A stretch of DNA of 64,000 bases from Heterocephalus glaber (taxonomy: Eukaryota > Chordata > Mammalia > Rodentia > Bathyergidae). Under the pieces are notes generated by a model. The model searched no databases and was not told the origin of the DNA. It saw only the letters and a list, made by a program, of their open reading frames with translations. Positions 10,791 through 22,900 of the stretch are shown in pieces (the stretch's first letter is position 1; every line of letters begins with the position of its first letter). The translations under genes and the position numbers were made by a program. The stretch covers positions 12,879,468-12,943,467 of the forward strand of contig NW_004624781.1 in assembly GCF_000247695.1 (NCBI RefSeq), written 5' to 3'.

Positions 10791-12518
10791 AGATTACACA
10801 CCATGACCAAGTAGGTTTTATCTCAGGGATGCAAGGATGGTTCAAGATACACTAATCAACTTATGCAATACATCACATAAACAGAAGGATAAAAAAAAAA
10901 ATCACACAATCATCTCCACAGATAAAGAAAGACCATCTGAGAAAATCTAATATTCCTCCATAATAAAAACCATGATGAAAATAAGAAGACCTTACCTCAA
11001 ACTAATAAAAGCCACATATAACAAACCGACATCACACTGAATAGGAAAAACTGAATACAATGCCTCTAAAATCAGGAATGAGACAAGGTGTTTCACACCA
11101 CTCCGGTTCAATATAGTACTCAAAACTTTAGCCAAAGCAATCAGGCAAGAAAAAGAAATAAAAGGTAGACAACTAGGAAAGGAAAAACCATTATCTCCAT
11201 TTGTAGATGATATGATCTTTAATATATAAGACCTCTACAACCCCACCAGAAGACTCTTAGAGCTGATAAACAAATTCAGCAAAATAACAGGCTACAAAAC
11301 CAACAAACAAAAATCTACAGCATCCATGAACATCACGAATGAACCCAAGAATGAATCAGGAAAACAATCCCATTCACAAAATTTATTTTATAAAAATAAT
11401 TAAATAGGAATCAACCTAACCAAGGAGGAAAGACCTCTATAATAAAAACCACACAACTCTGAAAAAGTTGAAGAGGATACAAGAAAATGGAAAGACATCC
11501 CCTGTTCCTGTGTAGAGAGAATTAATACTATCAAAAAGGCCATATCATCAAAAGTGATCTATAGATTAAATACAATCCCTATAAAAAAGAATTATTCACA
11601 GCACTAAAAAAAAATTCTAAAGTTTTTATGAAACCAGAAGAGACCCAAAATAGTCCAAGCAATTCTGAGCAAAACAAGCAAAGGAAGAGACATCACATTC
11701 CAGATCTCAAGTTATACTACAAAGCTATGATAACAAAAACTACTGCATACTGATATAAAAAATAGATAGGGAGAACACTAAAATGGAACAGTAGACACAG
11801 AAACAACCCATGCACCTACATCCACCTGAATTTTGATAAGGGGGCCAAAAATATACACTGGAGAAAGAACCTCTTTCACAAATGGCGCCAGGAAAACTGA
11901 TTATCCACGTGCAGAAGATTGAAACTAGATCCGTATCTCACACCCTGTACTAAAATCAAACCAAAATGGATCAACGACCTAAATACAAAAACAGACATGC
12001 TGAAACTCCAGGAAAATAACACAGAAGAAACACCTGAATCCACAGACACAGTTAGACTCCTGAACAGAACTCCAATAGTACTGGAAATAATATCAAGAAT
12101 CAACAAATGGGATTATACCAAATTAAAAAGCTCTTGTGGCGCAAAGGAAACAATCAACAGAATGAAGAGACATCCTACAGAATGGGAAAAAGCATTATGC
12201 CAGCTACTCTTCTGGTAAGGGAAAATTACAGCAAAAATGTTAGGGCCTAATAACATGGATGCACTTGCTTTACCCTATGGTATGTATAAAGGAGTTTCAG
12301 AATCATAGCAAATCTATTAACAATAAACTATTAAGTAAATTGTTACTGCTTTAGGTCTTTTGCTTTGTCTAACTTTACATCCCGAGAAGGAGACGTGCAC
12401 AGCTTTCAGTTACCTCTTTCCTCTGTCTTCTGTAACCAGTTTGATAGTTACATTGTTTGTTTGGCTTAATTCCATGTTGGAGTTTGCATAAAATATTTAT
12501 GTTGTTAAAAAGTCAAAA

Positions 12519-12672
12519 GGGTGCTTACTAAAATCCTATCTATTCAGGAAGATAAGACAGGAGGAAGACTCAGGAGGACTGTAATTTCCAACTCAGCATG
12601 GTCAACTCAGGGAAATCCAGTCTCAAAATCAAAAGGGCCGGGGCTGTGGGTCAGGGGTTTGATTCCTAACAA
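12519..12672 (+). repeat. B1+ID composite, degenerate
   Basis: B1 part (TATTCAGGAAGATAAGACAG to GTCTCAAAATC) fused to an internally deleted ID part ending GTTTGATTCC. B1-dID-like architecture. Confidence 0.6.
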
Positions 12673-12738
12673 AGTCAAAAAGTTATGCTGCATTATATAA
12701 AAGTTAATAAAAAGTTACAATCAAAAGTCCTCTAGGAT

Positions 12739-12820
12739 GGGCCAGGGATTTAGCTCAGTGGTTCCAGTGCCTGCCTTGCAAGAACAAGGTCCCTAGTTCA
12801 ATCCCCGGTACCAAAAATAA
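12739..12820 (+). repeat. ID SINE, cluster copy 1
   Basis: Preceded by AAAAGTCCTCTAG, the word that also borders copy 3. Confidence 0.9.
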
Positions 12821-12854
12821 CCAAAAAAACAAATGTTAAAATACAATGTACTTT

Positions 12855-12934
12855 GGGCCGGGGATTTAGCTCAGTGGTTTTGCCGCCTGCTGCACAAGCG
12901 CAAGGACCCAAGTTCGATCCCCGGTACCAAAAAT
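12855..12934 (+). repeat. ID SINE, cluster copy 2
   Basis: GCTGCACAAGCG type; tail AAAATAAAACC. Confidence 0.9.
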
Positions 12935-12952
12935 AAAACCAAAAGTCCTCTA

Positions 12953-13030
12953 GGGCCGGGGATTTAGCTCAGTGGTTCTGTTGCCTGCCTCACAAGCTCA
13001 AGGTCCAGAGTTTGATCCCCGGTACCACCC
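12953..13030 (+). repeat. ID SINE, cluster copy 3
   Basis: Flanked by AAAAGTCCTCT before and AAAAAGTCCTCT after; tail is C-rich (CACCCAACCCCCC). Confidence 0.9.
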
Positions 13031-13039
13031 AACCCCCCA

Positions 13040-13800
13040 AAAAAGTCCTCTCAGTCACAGCATTCTATCCTATTCCCACTGAACCACACAGTATCCTTTA
13101 CATGACTTTCTGGTTTATTCCTCCTGTATCTTTTGAAAAGTTGGCAAACATATAAATGCATTTGCATACACAGTCTTGACTACGGTGCAGGGGAACAGCT
13201 CCTCATGCAGCCTTGTGACCTCGTCTTATGGCTGTGCTGCCTAACAAAGGCCCTGCGACTCGAGCAGGAGCACGCAGGCTTGGGAGGCACTTTCTGCACA
13301 CATCTGCCACTGCCCTCTCCACACCCCAAGGGGAACCAGAATGAGAGAGTTGCTGTCACCTCCTGAGCGAAGATGGGCTCTCTGCTCATTTATGAAGCTG
13401 CACAGCAGCCGTCTGGGCCCGGCTTGGCCACAGCAGAGCATCCTTCCACTTGCAGTGCCATGGGTGGTTCCCTCCGCTCCCCTGTCACCAGTTTTAGTGT
13501 GAGACTGACCAGGGAGTTGGCATCCTGGGCTACATATGGGAACCCGGAAGTGCTCGTTCTGTCGTCACTGGCTAAGCCACCAGGCCTTGCTTTGTGTGCT
13601 TGACAACTTGCTTGTTCCATGAAACTAAACATGCAAGAAGTCCTGGGAGCCCTCCTCACGATTTACAGCTCTGCATTTGTGAACAGCAGTACCGTTGGCA
13701 GTCTCTGTCCTGAGGAGCTTTCCTTCAGACGGTGTGACAATGCTAGTCTCACGTTGAAAGGGCCTAAAATGCTGGGGAGCTTAACATCTTCAATCGAGCA
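13040..13800. other. GC-rich stretch of unknown nature
   Basis: Directly 3' (gene sense) of CCNB2 exon 7. GC content is visibly higher than the surrounding intron, without ID or B1 copies. Overlapping open frames on both strands (60-90 codons) show no domain I recognise. Confidence 0.4.
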
Positions 13801-13805
13801 CTCAC

Positions 13806-13946
13806 CCATTTCCCTTGGCCCAGGACCTTCTGAGACAAGCAGGAAGCAGCCGCCGCTACCTTAGAAGGATGATAGTGCACCATGTCGTAGTCAATGAGAG
13901 TCAGCTCCATCAAGTACTTAGCTAATGTGTGCTGCTCCACATCCAC
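13806..13946 (-). CDS. CCNB2: CCNB2 exon 7 (last one in window)
   Basis: 47 codons, [10 protein letters not shown] to KVLGQGKW, in the second cyclin fold. Acceptor TCGCAG, donor GTGAGTGC. Human continues with NLKQQYYTGY; no matching sequence is found to the left. If the intron were retained, translation would add [13 protein letters not shown] and stop. Confidence 0.97.
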
Positions 13947-16900
13947 CTGCGAAGGAACAGCCAGCACCGGGAGAAGCAGTTATTAGCATCTGACAATGGT
14001 CAAGGTAAGGTGATGGCAAACCTCTTGGAGTTTTCAAGGATACAAACATCCCATGGTGGCACGCATGCCATAAACTCGCCACCACTGGCTTAGGGTCTTA
14101 AACCCGGCCCACTCCATCCTTCTCAAGAACTGCTCTAGTCCTCAGCATGTTATAAACAAAGAAGCTGAAGCCTATGCTCTTAAGCACTGCTGAGAGGAGC
14201 GTCAAGATGTATCTAAAGGAAGCTTGCTAGAGATTCAGAAGCTCCCCCTTCATTAAACTGATGTTTCCAGATAAGACAGCAAACAAAAATGCAGCAGCAG
14301 TGCAGGCACTCACCTCCCCAGCTTTCGATGCCCGCCTTAAGAAATGCAGGGGCAGGGGACGGCCCAACTCGAATTTCAGTTCTTTCAAGATGAAAGTTTC
14401 CATTTCTCGGATTTGGGCGCTGGTGTAAGCATTGTCTGTGATGTAAACAAAGTCTTCGACGTTTGGAGAAAACATCTCCTCATACTTGGAAGCTAGGAGC
14501 AGAGCGGTGATCCCAACCAGCTGGAGCTTCTTGCGGGAGACTGGCTGAATCTAATTAGGAAGAAAAGTGTCAGAAGTCACTCCCGCCGAGGCAAGACAGT
14601 GGGCAGGAAGAGGTCCAGGAGGAGGGCCCAGCAGGGGCCCCTGTGGGGTGCAGGAGACCTGAATGCTGACAGAGGAACCAGCCCAAGGACAGCGCCCAGC
14701 GCCCAGCACCCGGACTACCCCGCGACCTCACCCAACCCCGTGAAATCCTAGCAACCAGTGTGTACTTTTTGCAAATTACAAGTAGGTTCTAAAAATCAAC
14801 CCATGGCCGCTTAGTTGCTGAGATGGGAAGATTCCAAGCCTGAGCACCAGGTCCCCTGTCACTGTCCCCCCACAGCCCCGACAGGAGCATTTGCAGCAGC
14901 CCTGCCCCAGAGCCCAGCGTGGTCTCAGTGGAGACGAGGTCAAGGAGAGCAGCAGAGGGTCTTAATGGCTAGCTCGAGTGCTTCCAGAATCCGCACCAAA
15001 AGTGCACTCATTATTCAGCTTGAACAAATCTTTCAACAGTGCTTCAGTCAGGGGAAATCTCAGTCTAGGGCAGTAGTGGCAAACTTATGGCTCGCGGGCT
15101 GCAGAGGGCTGTTTTATTACTAAAATCTCTACAAGGCTAGCCATCTAGGGTCTAAGTATTTCCTTCAGTTGCCTTCCTTCCTCCCCAGCCCCCACTCCAT
15201 ACTGGGATTGAACTCCAGGCCATCGCACTGAGCTACATCTACACTTAGAATCCCCCTGCCTCAGCCTCCCAGTGTGTTGTGGTTATAGGCCTGCACCACA
15301 CCTGGGCCTTTGTTTGTTTCAGCTCTCCTTACCAAAAATCTACATAAAATACTGCTGTGCTTTTCTGCCCAATGAGTACTCTGTACTGAGAACCACAGAA
15401 TCTATGTTTACTTAGGATTTTATAGTATCTCAAGGCATTATAAAAATAATTATTCCTATATTGTTTGGGGAGAATTTGCACTTGACCTCACTCCTTTCAC
15501 GAACATTGACTGAGTCCTTAACTGAAGGGCTTCCACTTGGTAACCAACACACACGGTTTACACCTGGCATCTCTTCTAGTTAGTGTCAGTGTGTCAACAG
15601 GTGATAAGTATTTTGATGCTTCTCAGCTTACTTGCAGTCCTCTTTAGTTTATGCCCCCAATTCTCATTATACTCCATACATATACCGTGTTCCTTTAAAA
15701 AAAAAAAAAAAAAAAGGAAGGTCAGGTGTGGTGATGGTGCACGCCTGTAAATCCCAGCCTTCAGGAGGCTGAGGCAAGAGGATCGTGGCAAGTTCAAGGT
15801 CAGCCTGGGCTACGCAGTGAGACCGTCTCAAAAGAAAAAAGAAAAAAAAAAAAGGAGCAATCAAACAACCAAAAAATAGGGGCCAGGGATTTAGCTCAGC
15901 AGTTCCAGTGCCTGCCTTACAAGCACAAGGTCCCAAGTTCAATCCCCGGTACCAAAAAAAACCAAACAGAACAAAAAACCAAAAAATAGGGGCCAGGGAT
16001 TTAGCTCAGTGGTTCCGCCGCCCGCCTCACAAGCTCAAGGACCTGAGTTCGATCTCCGGTACCAAAAAAAGAAAAAAAAAAAAACAAAATAAACTCTGCT
16101 TCCTCTCCCTTATTTCTACAGTGAGTCTATACCACAATATTATACTTTGGATTTGTGATATCTCCTAAAACTCAGGTGCTAAAGGCTTGATTGTGAGCTG
16201 ATGGGCTTTAGGGAAGTGACTGATCATGAGGACTCTAACTTCACCAATGGATTAATCTATTCATAAGTTCATAGCTCAGTGGGCTTACAAGGAGGAGGGA
16301 CCTGATTGGACCAAACAGCTCATGGGGTGTGGCTTTGGAAGGTGTATCTCATCCCCAGCGGCTTCCTCACTTGCTTTACCCTCACTCTGCTACTTGGGTA
16401 CCACAAGGAAAGCAGCTTCCACCATAGTGTTTTTGCTTTTCCACAGCCTTAAAGCAATGGAGCTGGCCAGTCATGGACTAAAACCTCTGAAACCGTGAGC
16501 CTAAATAAACTTTTGCTCCTTTAAACTTTTTTTTTTGGTATCCTTTAAACTTTTTTTGGTACCAGGGATTGAACTTGGGACCTTGAGCTTGTGAGGCAGG
16601 CAGAGGCACCACTGAGCTAAATCCCTGGCCCTAAACTGACTTTTTCATTTTTAAAGTTGATTAGCCTGCACAGCCAATGGTGTTAGCAGGCTAGAGAAAC
16701 AGCATCCAAATCCACCCAGCTTTGGGTTGCCTTTCACCCACTCTATTGGAGTTCTTCCTCTAATGAATGACTGCAGCTCCACAACACACAATGGACATGT
16801 CTAAACCAAAAATCCGATACCTGAAATGCTCCAAAATCCAAAACTTTCTGGGTGCTCATGTGATGCCACAAGTGTAAAATCCCACAACTGACCTCCTGTG

Positions 16901-19900
16901 AGTGATAATCAGAATCTGGGTGTGTTAGAAACATTTAATAAAATTACCTTCAGGCTATACGTTTAGGGTACAGATGAAATAAGTAACTTTGGGTTTCCAC
17001 TTGGGGCCCAGCCCCAGGATATTTCATTATGCATGTGCAAATATTCTAAAATGTAAACAAATCTAAAACCCCAAACACTTCTGGCCCTAAGCATTTGGGA
17101 TAAGGGACAATCAGCGTGTTTCCCTGAGCCCTTCAGAGCTGGCCTCCTGATAGAACCGTCAGAGTTGGCCAACATCACCAAAGGGCTGACACACGTGGAC
17201 TACTTCCCTCTGCAGCACCTCACGTTCTTCAGCTCCTCATAAATTGGCTTTTGGTCATTTCTTCAGAGCGACTCCAATGTAACTAACGCAGCGTTTAGTG
17301 AGCCACAGGCACAGAGGCGAGGGTGTGCTTACCTGTAAAAAGCGATCCATGATGGCCACACACATGTAGAGTGTTTCCTGCAGGAGTCTGAACTTGGAAT
17401 GCACTTGTACCAGCCAGTCCACCAGGATGGCACGCATGCGCCCATTTATGTCTCTTCCATCCAAGAAACGTGGGCTGATGGACTGCGAAACCTGAGGGTG
17501 GGGTGGAAAAGTTGCAGAAGCTGACCTCGTTTTCCTCCCACATTGCTTGTACAACCCAGCCACCAAGGCCACCCACCTCGAGCTGCCGAAGGTACTGGTA
17601 GATGTCTTTGACGTAGTCGCTGCAGAGCTGGGGGTTCTCCCAGTCTTCAGTGTCAATGTCCTCGATTTTACAGAGCAGCGCATCAGAGAAAGCTTGGCAG
17701 AGGTTCTCCTCCTTCATGGAGACATCCTTGGGGGTAGGAGAAGGACCCTAGGCCAACAAATGCAAGCCCATGAGTTACTGTGTTTCTTCCTCAAAGAACT
17801 TATCACCCAAGATACTACAGACTCTGCTTCTATTTCAAGGGTACTTTGTGTGTACTGCCACCAGAATGTGAGCTCTATAATCTCTACTCAGTTGGTTACC
17901 TTTGTGCACTAAAGTACCTCAAACACCCGTGTCTACATAGTAGGTGCACAATAAATGGCAGAAGCTGGGATTGATGGTGCACACCTATAATCCCAACATT
18001 TAGGAGGCTGAGGGAAGAGAAATGCTGTGAGTTGGAGGCCACCCTGAACTACATAGACCGCCTCAAAAACAAACCAAAAAATGGCAAAACCCTGACAGGA
18101 TTTCTTCCCTTTGCAGCCCAGGCTGGCCTCAAACTCAATCCTCCTGCTTTAGCCTCCCAGCTGCCTTCCTTCTTAAATCAAAGGTCTTAAGCTGAGGCAG
18201 AGCCAGATAAACATGGGTTAGGCAGGTGTGCATGCCATTTACTCAGGCACGTGCCAGCTCCAGGGCTGAGCGTGAGTGGGAAGAGTTGCTGGGCCGCTGG
18301 GGAGGGTAGCACCTGAGGAGGACGACTAAACAAAAGAAAGCTAAGGCAGCTGTAGTGGTGCATGCCTGTAATCCCAGCTCTCAGGAGGCTGAGGCAGAAG
18401 GATTGCTTCAAGTTCAAGGCAAGCTTGGGCTACACAGTGAGTTCAGGGCCAGCCTGAACTACATAGCAAGACACTGCCTCAAAAAAAAAAAACAGAATGG
18501 GGCCAGGGATTTAGCTCAGTGGCACTGCCCCTGTCTTGCAAGCACAAGCTCCTGAGTTTGATCCCCAGTACCACAAAAAAAAAAACCCAGAATGGCTGGA
18601 AAGCAAGCCTCTGGGTTCTGAATTATTCTACACCCGTGGGCCACCTTGCAGTCCCTCTGCCCAGCATCTGCTGTGTATAAAACAAAAATAAAACTAGCTG
18701 ATTAACCATCCCAACTCCTAAACAAGAGGCTGAGCTCAGTGGTAGAGCACTTCTCTAGCTTGCATGAGGCCTGCCTGGGGTTCGATTCCCAATGCATACT
18801 TTTTTTTTGGTACCAGGGATTGAACTCAGGACTTGTGCTTGTGAGGCAGGCGCTGTGCTGCTAAGCTAAATCTGCGGCCCTAAAAATGGGTACTTTTAAG
18901 GGAGCCAGGCATGGACAGAGAAGTACCACATGATCTCCCCAGGTGTGGCAGCTAAGAGAAAGCTGATGTCGTGTAAGTTGAGAGAACAGTGGTTCCCAGA
19001 GGCTAGAGAGAGCAGGGGAGGGAAGGGTGGAGAGAAGTTGGAGAGTGCCACTAATTAGTTAGATGGGAAGGAGAAGCTCTGGTGTGCAATGGCACGAGAG
19101 TGACTACAGATAATGATATTGTAGTATGCAAGTCACAACAGCTACAGAAAGGATTTTGGAACCAAGTGTGGTGGCGCAGGCTTGTAACCCCAGCACTCAG
19201 GAGGCTGAGGCAGGAGGTTCGCCATGAGTTCGAGGCCTGACTTACATAGCAACACCCTGTCTCAAAAAAAAAAAAAGGATTTTCACTGTTCCACCATAAG
19301 GAAATGATAAATATTTGAGGAGCTAGATGTTTACTCTGAACATTATACAATGTATACATGTTTCAAAACATCACATAGTTCCTCATTAGTAAGTACAATT
19401 TTTATGTAGCAGTTAAAAGATGAAATTGCGGTGGGGAAAAAAGAAAATATACACACTCTATGGTCACTCCATAGTTTCCCCTACAAATAATTATTTTAAA
19501 ACTTTTAAATGACAAAAGTGGCCTGCAAATAAAAACCTTCCGGTGAGATGAATGAATGGGTATGTGGGCTGTGAGAGACAACTGAACGGTCAGATCAGAA
19601 ACCATAAAGATGGGAAATGTGGCTTGAGAAGCTCCTGTTGATGCAGTGCAGGGCAGGCAAGGATGGCTGGGGCTACTCAAGTTCTGGCATGACTGCTGAG
19701 GGAACGGGTTAGCACCAACATGCAAATACACAGGTATTCGCACGTTTTGATCAAAGAGAGTCCCTTTTATTTACTAAATTTGTGGTAACTCAAGTTCAAC
19801 AAGAAGGATACCAAGAACTGCTGATGCTGCTAAGTTTGTGATCTGTAGCAAGAAACCTAGGGCACACATGGTTGTAGATAGGCAGGAGAAAGGCAAAATC

Positions 19901-22900
19901 AGCCCCTGTGATGAGCTGTAGGAATGTAGCAGACGTGAAACTGGGCAGATAGTAACAATGAACTGTTTTCTTTCTATGTACTCAATGCATTTCTGTATTG
20001 TTTTGTTGTTGTTATGGCTGTTTCCTGTGCAATTAAAAATAAGTCTCTTTAATGCGAACCGTTGTGCTTCCTTCCCTTTTACAGGTGCGCTAGAGAAAGT
20101 TCAGCTGGGAAACATTCTTACACCTGAATAGTTTTGGTTTTTTGGTTTGTTTGTTTTTTTTTTGGTACCGGGGATCGAGCTCGAGTCCTTGCGCTTGTGC
20201 GGCACGCAGCAAAATCACTGAGCTAAATCCCTGGCCCCCTCACACCTGAATAGTCACTGTCACTGGATGTGGATCATCTGCGTTTCTAGCTTCTACTCCA
20301 GAGAGCCTCTCCTAACCTTGCCCCGCCTCTGCATGGGGTGGGACAACGCTTCACTCCTAGCTTCCCCGACTGGGCTTCAAGCTACGTGGGGGCTGAGCTG
20401 ATGGTTTATTCAACTTGTTAGCCCAGTGCGCAGCAAGCAAGTTTCTGGTTATAACTCATCTCCTTTCTTCCAAGCTACTCAGTTTTCACTAGGGCCTCAG
20501 TAGTCAGTAAGACACCGTTTTCTCCAACATAAGTTCTGCAAATGCCTGGAATTCTGTTCATCTCCTCAAGCCCCCTTTGTGATCTGCCTGCCTCCAGGTT
20601 GGGAGAGGATAGTGGGAGTTCGGGTAGACTTCTGGAATACCTGCTTTCATGTACATGAACTCTCTAGGAAATTGGCTAGGAACTTGTGTGCTCAACTGGC
20701 ATTTGCATGACCCCAGGACAATAATGTCTGCAAACAGAGCGGTGACCAAGTCAAAGCCAGGGCAGAGCCAGGCAGGCAGAGGCACTCACCTGCCAGAAGG
20801 TGGGCTTCACCTAAAGTGTGGACTTAATAGTCCCCTTACCATGGGATTCCCAAACAAGTAATTGAATTGGAAGTAAACTGCCTGTTGTGGTGGTGCATGC
20901 CTGTAAGACCAGCACTTGGAGGCTGAGGCAGGAGGATCGCCACAAGTTTGAGGCCAGCCTAGGGTACACTGTGAGTTCAAGGCCAGACTTAACTACATAG
21001 TGAGATCCTGTCTCAAAAAACAAAACAATTGGAAGGCTGAAGCAGGGGTATTCCCATGAGTTCGAGGCCAGCCTGGGCTACACAGCAAGACTCTATCTAA
21101 AAAAAGGAAAAATAACTGTTGTTCATTATTCCCAGATAACTTCAAATAACAGAATATCCAGCTTTACCTTTTCATCACAGAAGTGATCTCTTTTGTTTTG
21201 TTTTGTTTGGCTGGGGGTTTTTTTTGGTACTGGGGATTGAACTCAGGACCTTGCACTTGTGAGGCAGACATAGCACCCCTGAGCTAAATCCCCACAGAAG
21301 TGATCTTTTCTAAGAATAGAGCTCCAGGTCTATCATGTTTTATTCTGAAACACTATGGCCTGAAATTTGTCAAGAAGCTACAGAAAAGGGAGTTAGCCAA
21401 GAATATGGCATGAAGGAACTCAGTAAGAGTAGAGTCATAAAGGCCGCAGAAACAAATTTTCCTTTCTTTCCTCTTTCATAACACTTTTCTGGTTCCTCTC
21501 TACTTCCCTCCCTCTTTCTTTCTCTCTCCCTCTCCCCTCTGTTTCTGTTTTTTTTCAGTTTATTTGTTTTGAGTCAGGGTCTCACTCAGTTGCCGGGGCC
21601 AGCCTCAAACTTTCAATCATCCTGGCCCAGCCTCCCGAGAAGCGCAGATTACAGATGTGCGCCACCATGCCTGGTGCCTGATGTTTTTTCTTTCTTTTGG
21701 TACCGGGGATCGAACTCAGGACCTCACGTTTACCAGGCAGGCGCTGTGCCGCTGAGCTACATCCCTGGCCCTTTTTTTTTTCTTTTTAATTGATCATACT
21801 TTCCCCTTCTCTGAACAGTTATATATGTACATATTGTGAAAGCGTGAAATTTTGAAGAAAATGACAATCAAGTCCAACATAAAAGTCAAAAATAACTACC
21901 ATGAATATTTTACAAGTAAATGCATTTTTAAGAGCAAATCTGGTTTTGCACTGGTATATACTATGTTGTCATATTTTTTCCTACTGAATGCTGGAAGCAT
22001 TTTCACATTTTACTTTTTTTTTTTGGTACCGGGGATCAAACTCAGGACCTTGCGCTTGTGAGGCAGATGGCGGAACCACTGAGCTAAATCCCCTGTCCCA
22101 TTTTCACATTTTAAATGTTGTACTAAAACATGATATTTATAGTTGTATAGTAGTTCATTAAATGGATTTAACTGATCTCCTAATATAGGGGTCTCTACCA
22201 CATAATAGGTATTTATTGGGGTACTATGTAGAAGTCCTTGATTATCCCTGTTTTGTTGTTGTTTTGTTTTTGGATGAACTGTAAAGACAGACTCACTAGG
22301 AATGAAGATAACCAACTAAAATACACCGCCACGTCGCCCCTCTGCAATACTGGAACGACATTCAGCAACCCACACGTAGTGTCAAGAGGCCACCTGGAAA
22401 CTGGCCTTGCATCCCAGAAACCAGACCCCCTTAGAAGGCTGCATCTTAAAGAACCTGCTCTGAACTTTAGTTCTCAATTTGAAGCCCCTTTTTCTCCTGC
22501 CTCATAAACAACACTGTGCCTCCGATGGTGACCCTGGGTGGGCGCTGGCAAGCCTATCCCTTTTGCAGGGATCCCAGGCAACTTGGTGACAGCATCTCTA
22601 GGCACAGTATGACCCCTCGCTACTGTGACGAGCCTAAAGCCAAGCAGAACACATTTTCTCCACACGGATGAGGTCCCTAACGCACTCGATGCTTCTTAGC
22701 ATCTTGTATAGGAGCTGGGAGTGACTCAGCACCCAGAGGACACCTGGGCTAATGCAAGGTCCTCCTCACCTTGCTGGATAACTACGATACCTCCTAACGC
22801 TGTTCCTACATCTCCCCTCCTTGAAATGTTTCACCACCCTCGCTACCGAACAGGATAAAATCCAAATTCCAAGACCTTCAGATCCAACTACAATGTTCTT

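Larger units (their letters stand above)
9626..12225 (+). mobile_element. L1 ORF2 remnant, long copy
   Basis: Continues through linker, RT (VDDM near 11205) and the C-terminal region. The open stretch 11919-12218 encodes MKLDPYLTPCTKIKPKWIND and ends in the Cys-poor tail typical of decayed ORF2. Interrupted by SINEs at 10380-10560, 10625-10713 and 10745-10790. Confidence 0.8.

Noticed and set aside
11919..12218. Possible host gene (99 codons)
   Set aside because: Matches the C-terminal part of L1 ORF2 and lies within a contiguous L1 remnant.
15070..15120. Exon candidate with open frame after GCAAACTTATGG
   Set aside because: Resembles a mobile-element end shared with 14009; no flanking splice sites in phase with CCNB2.
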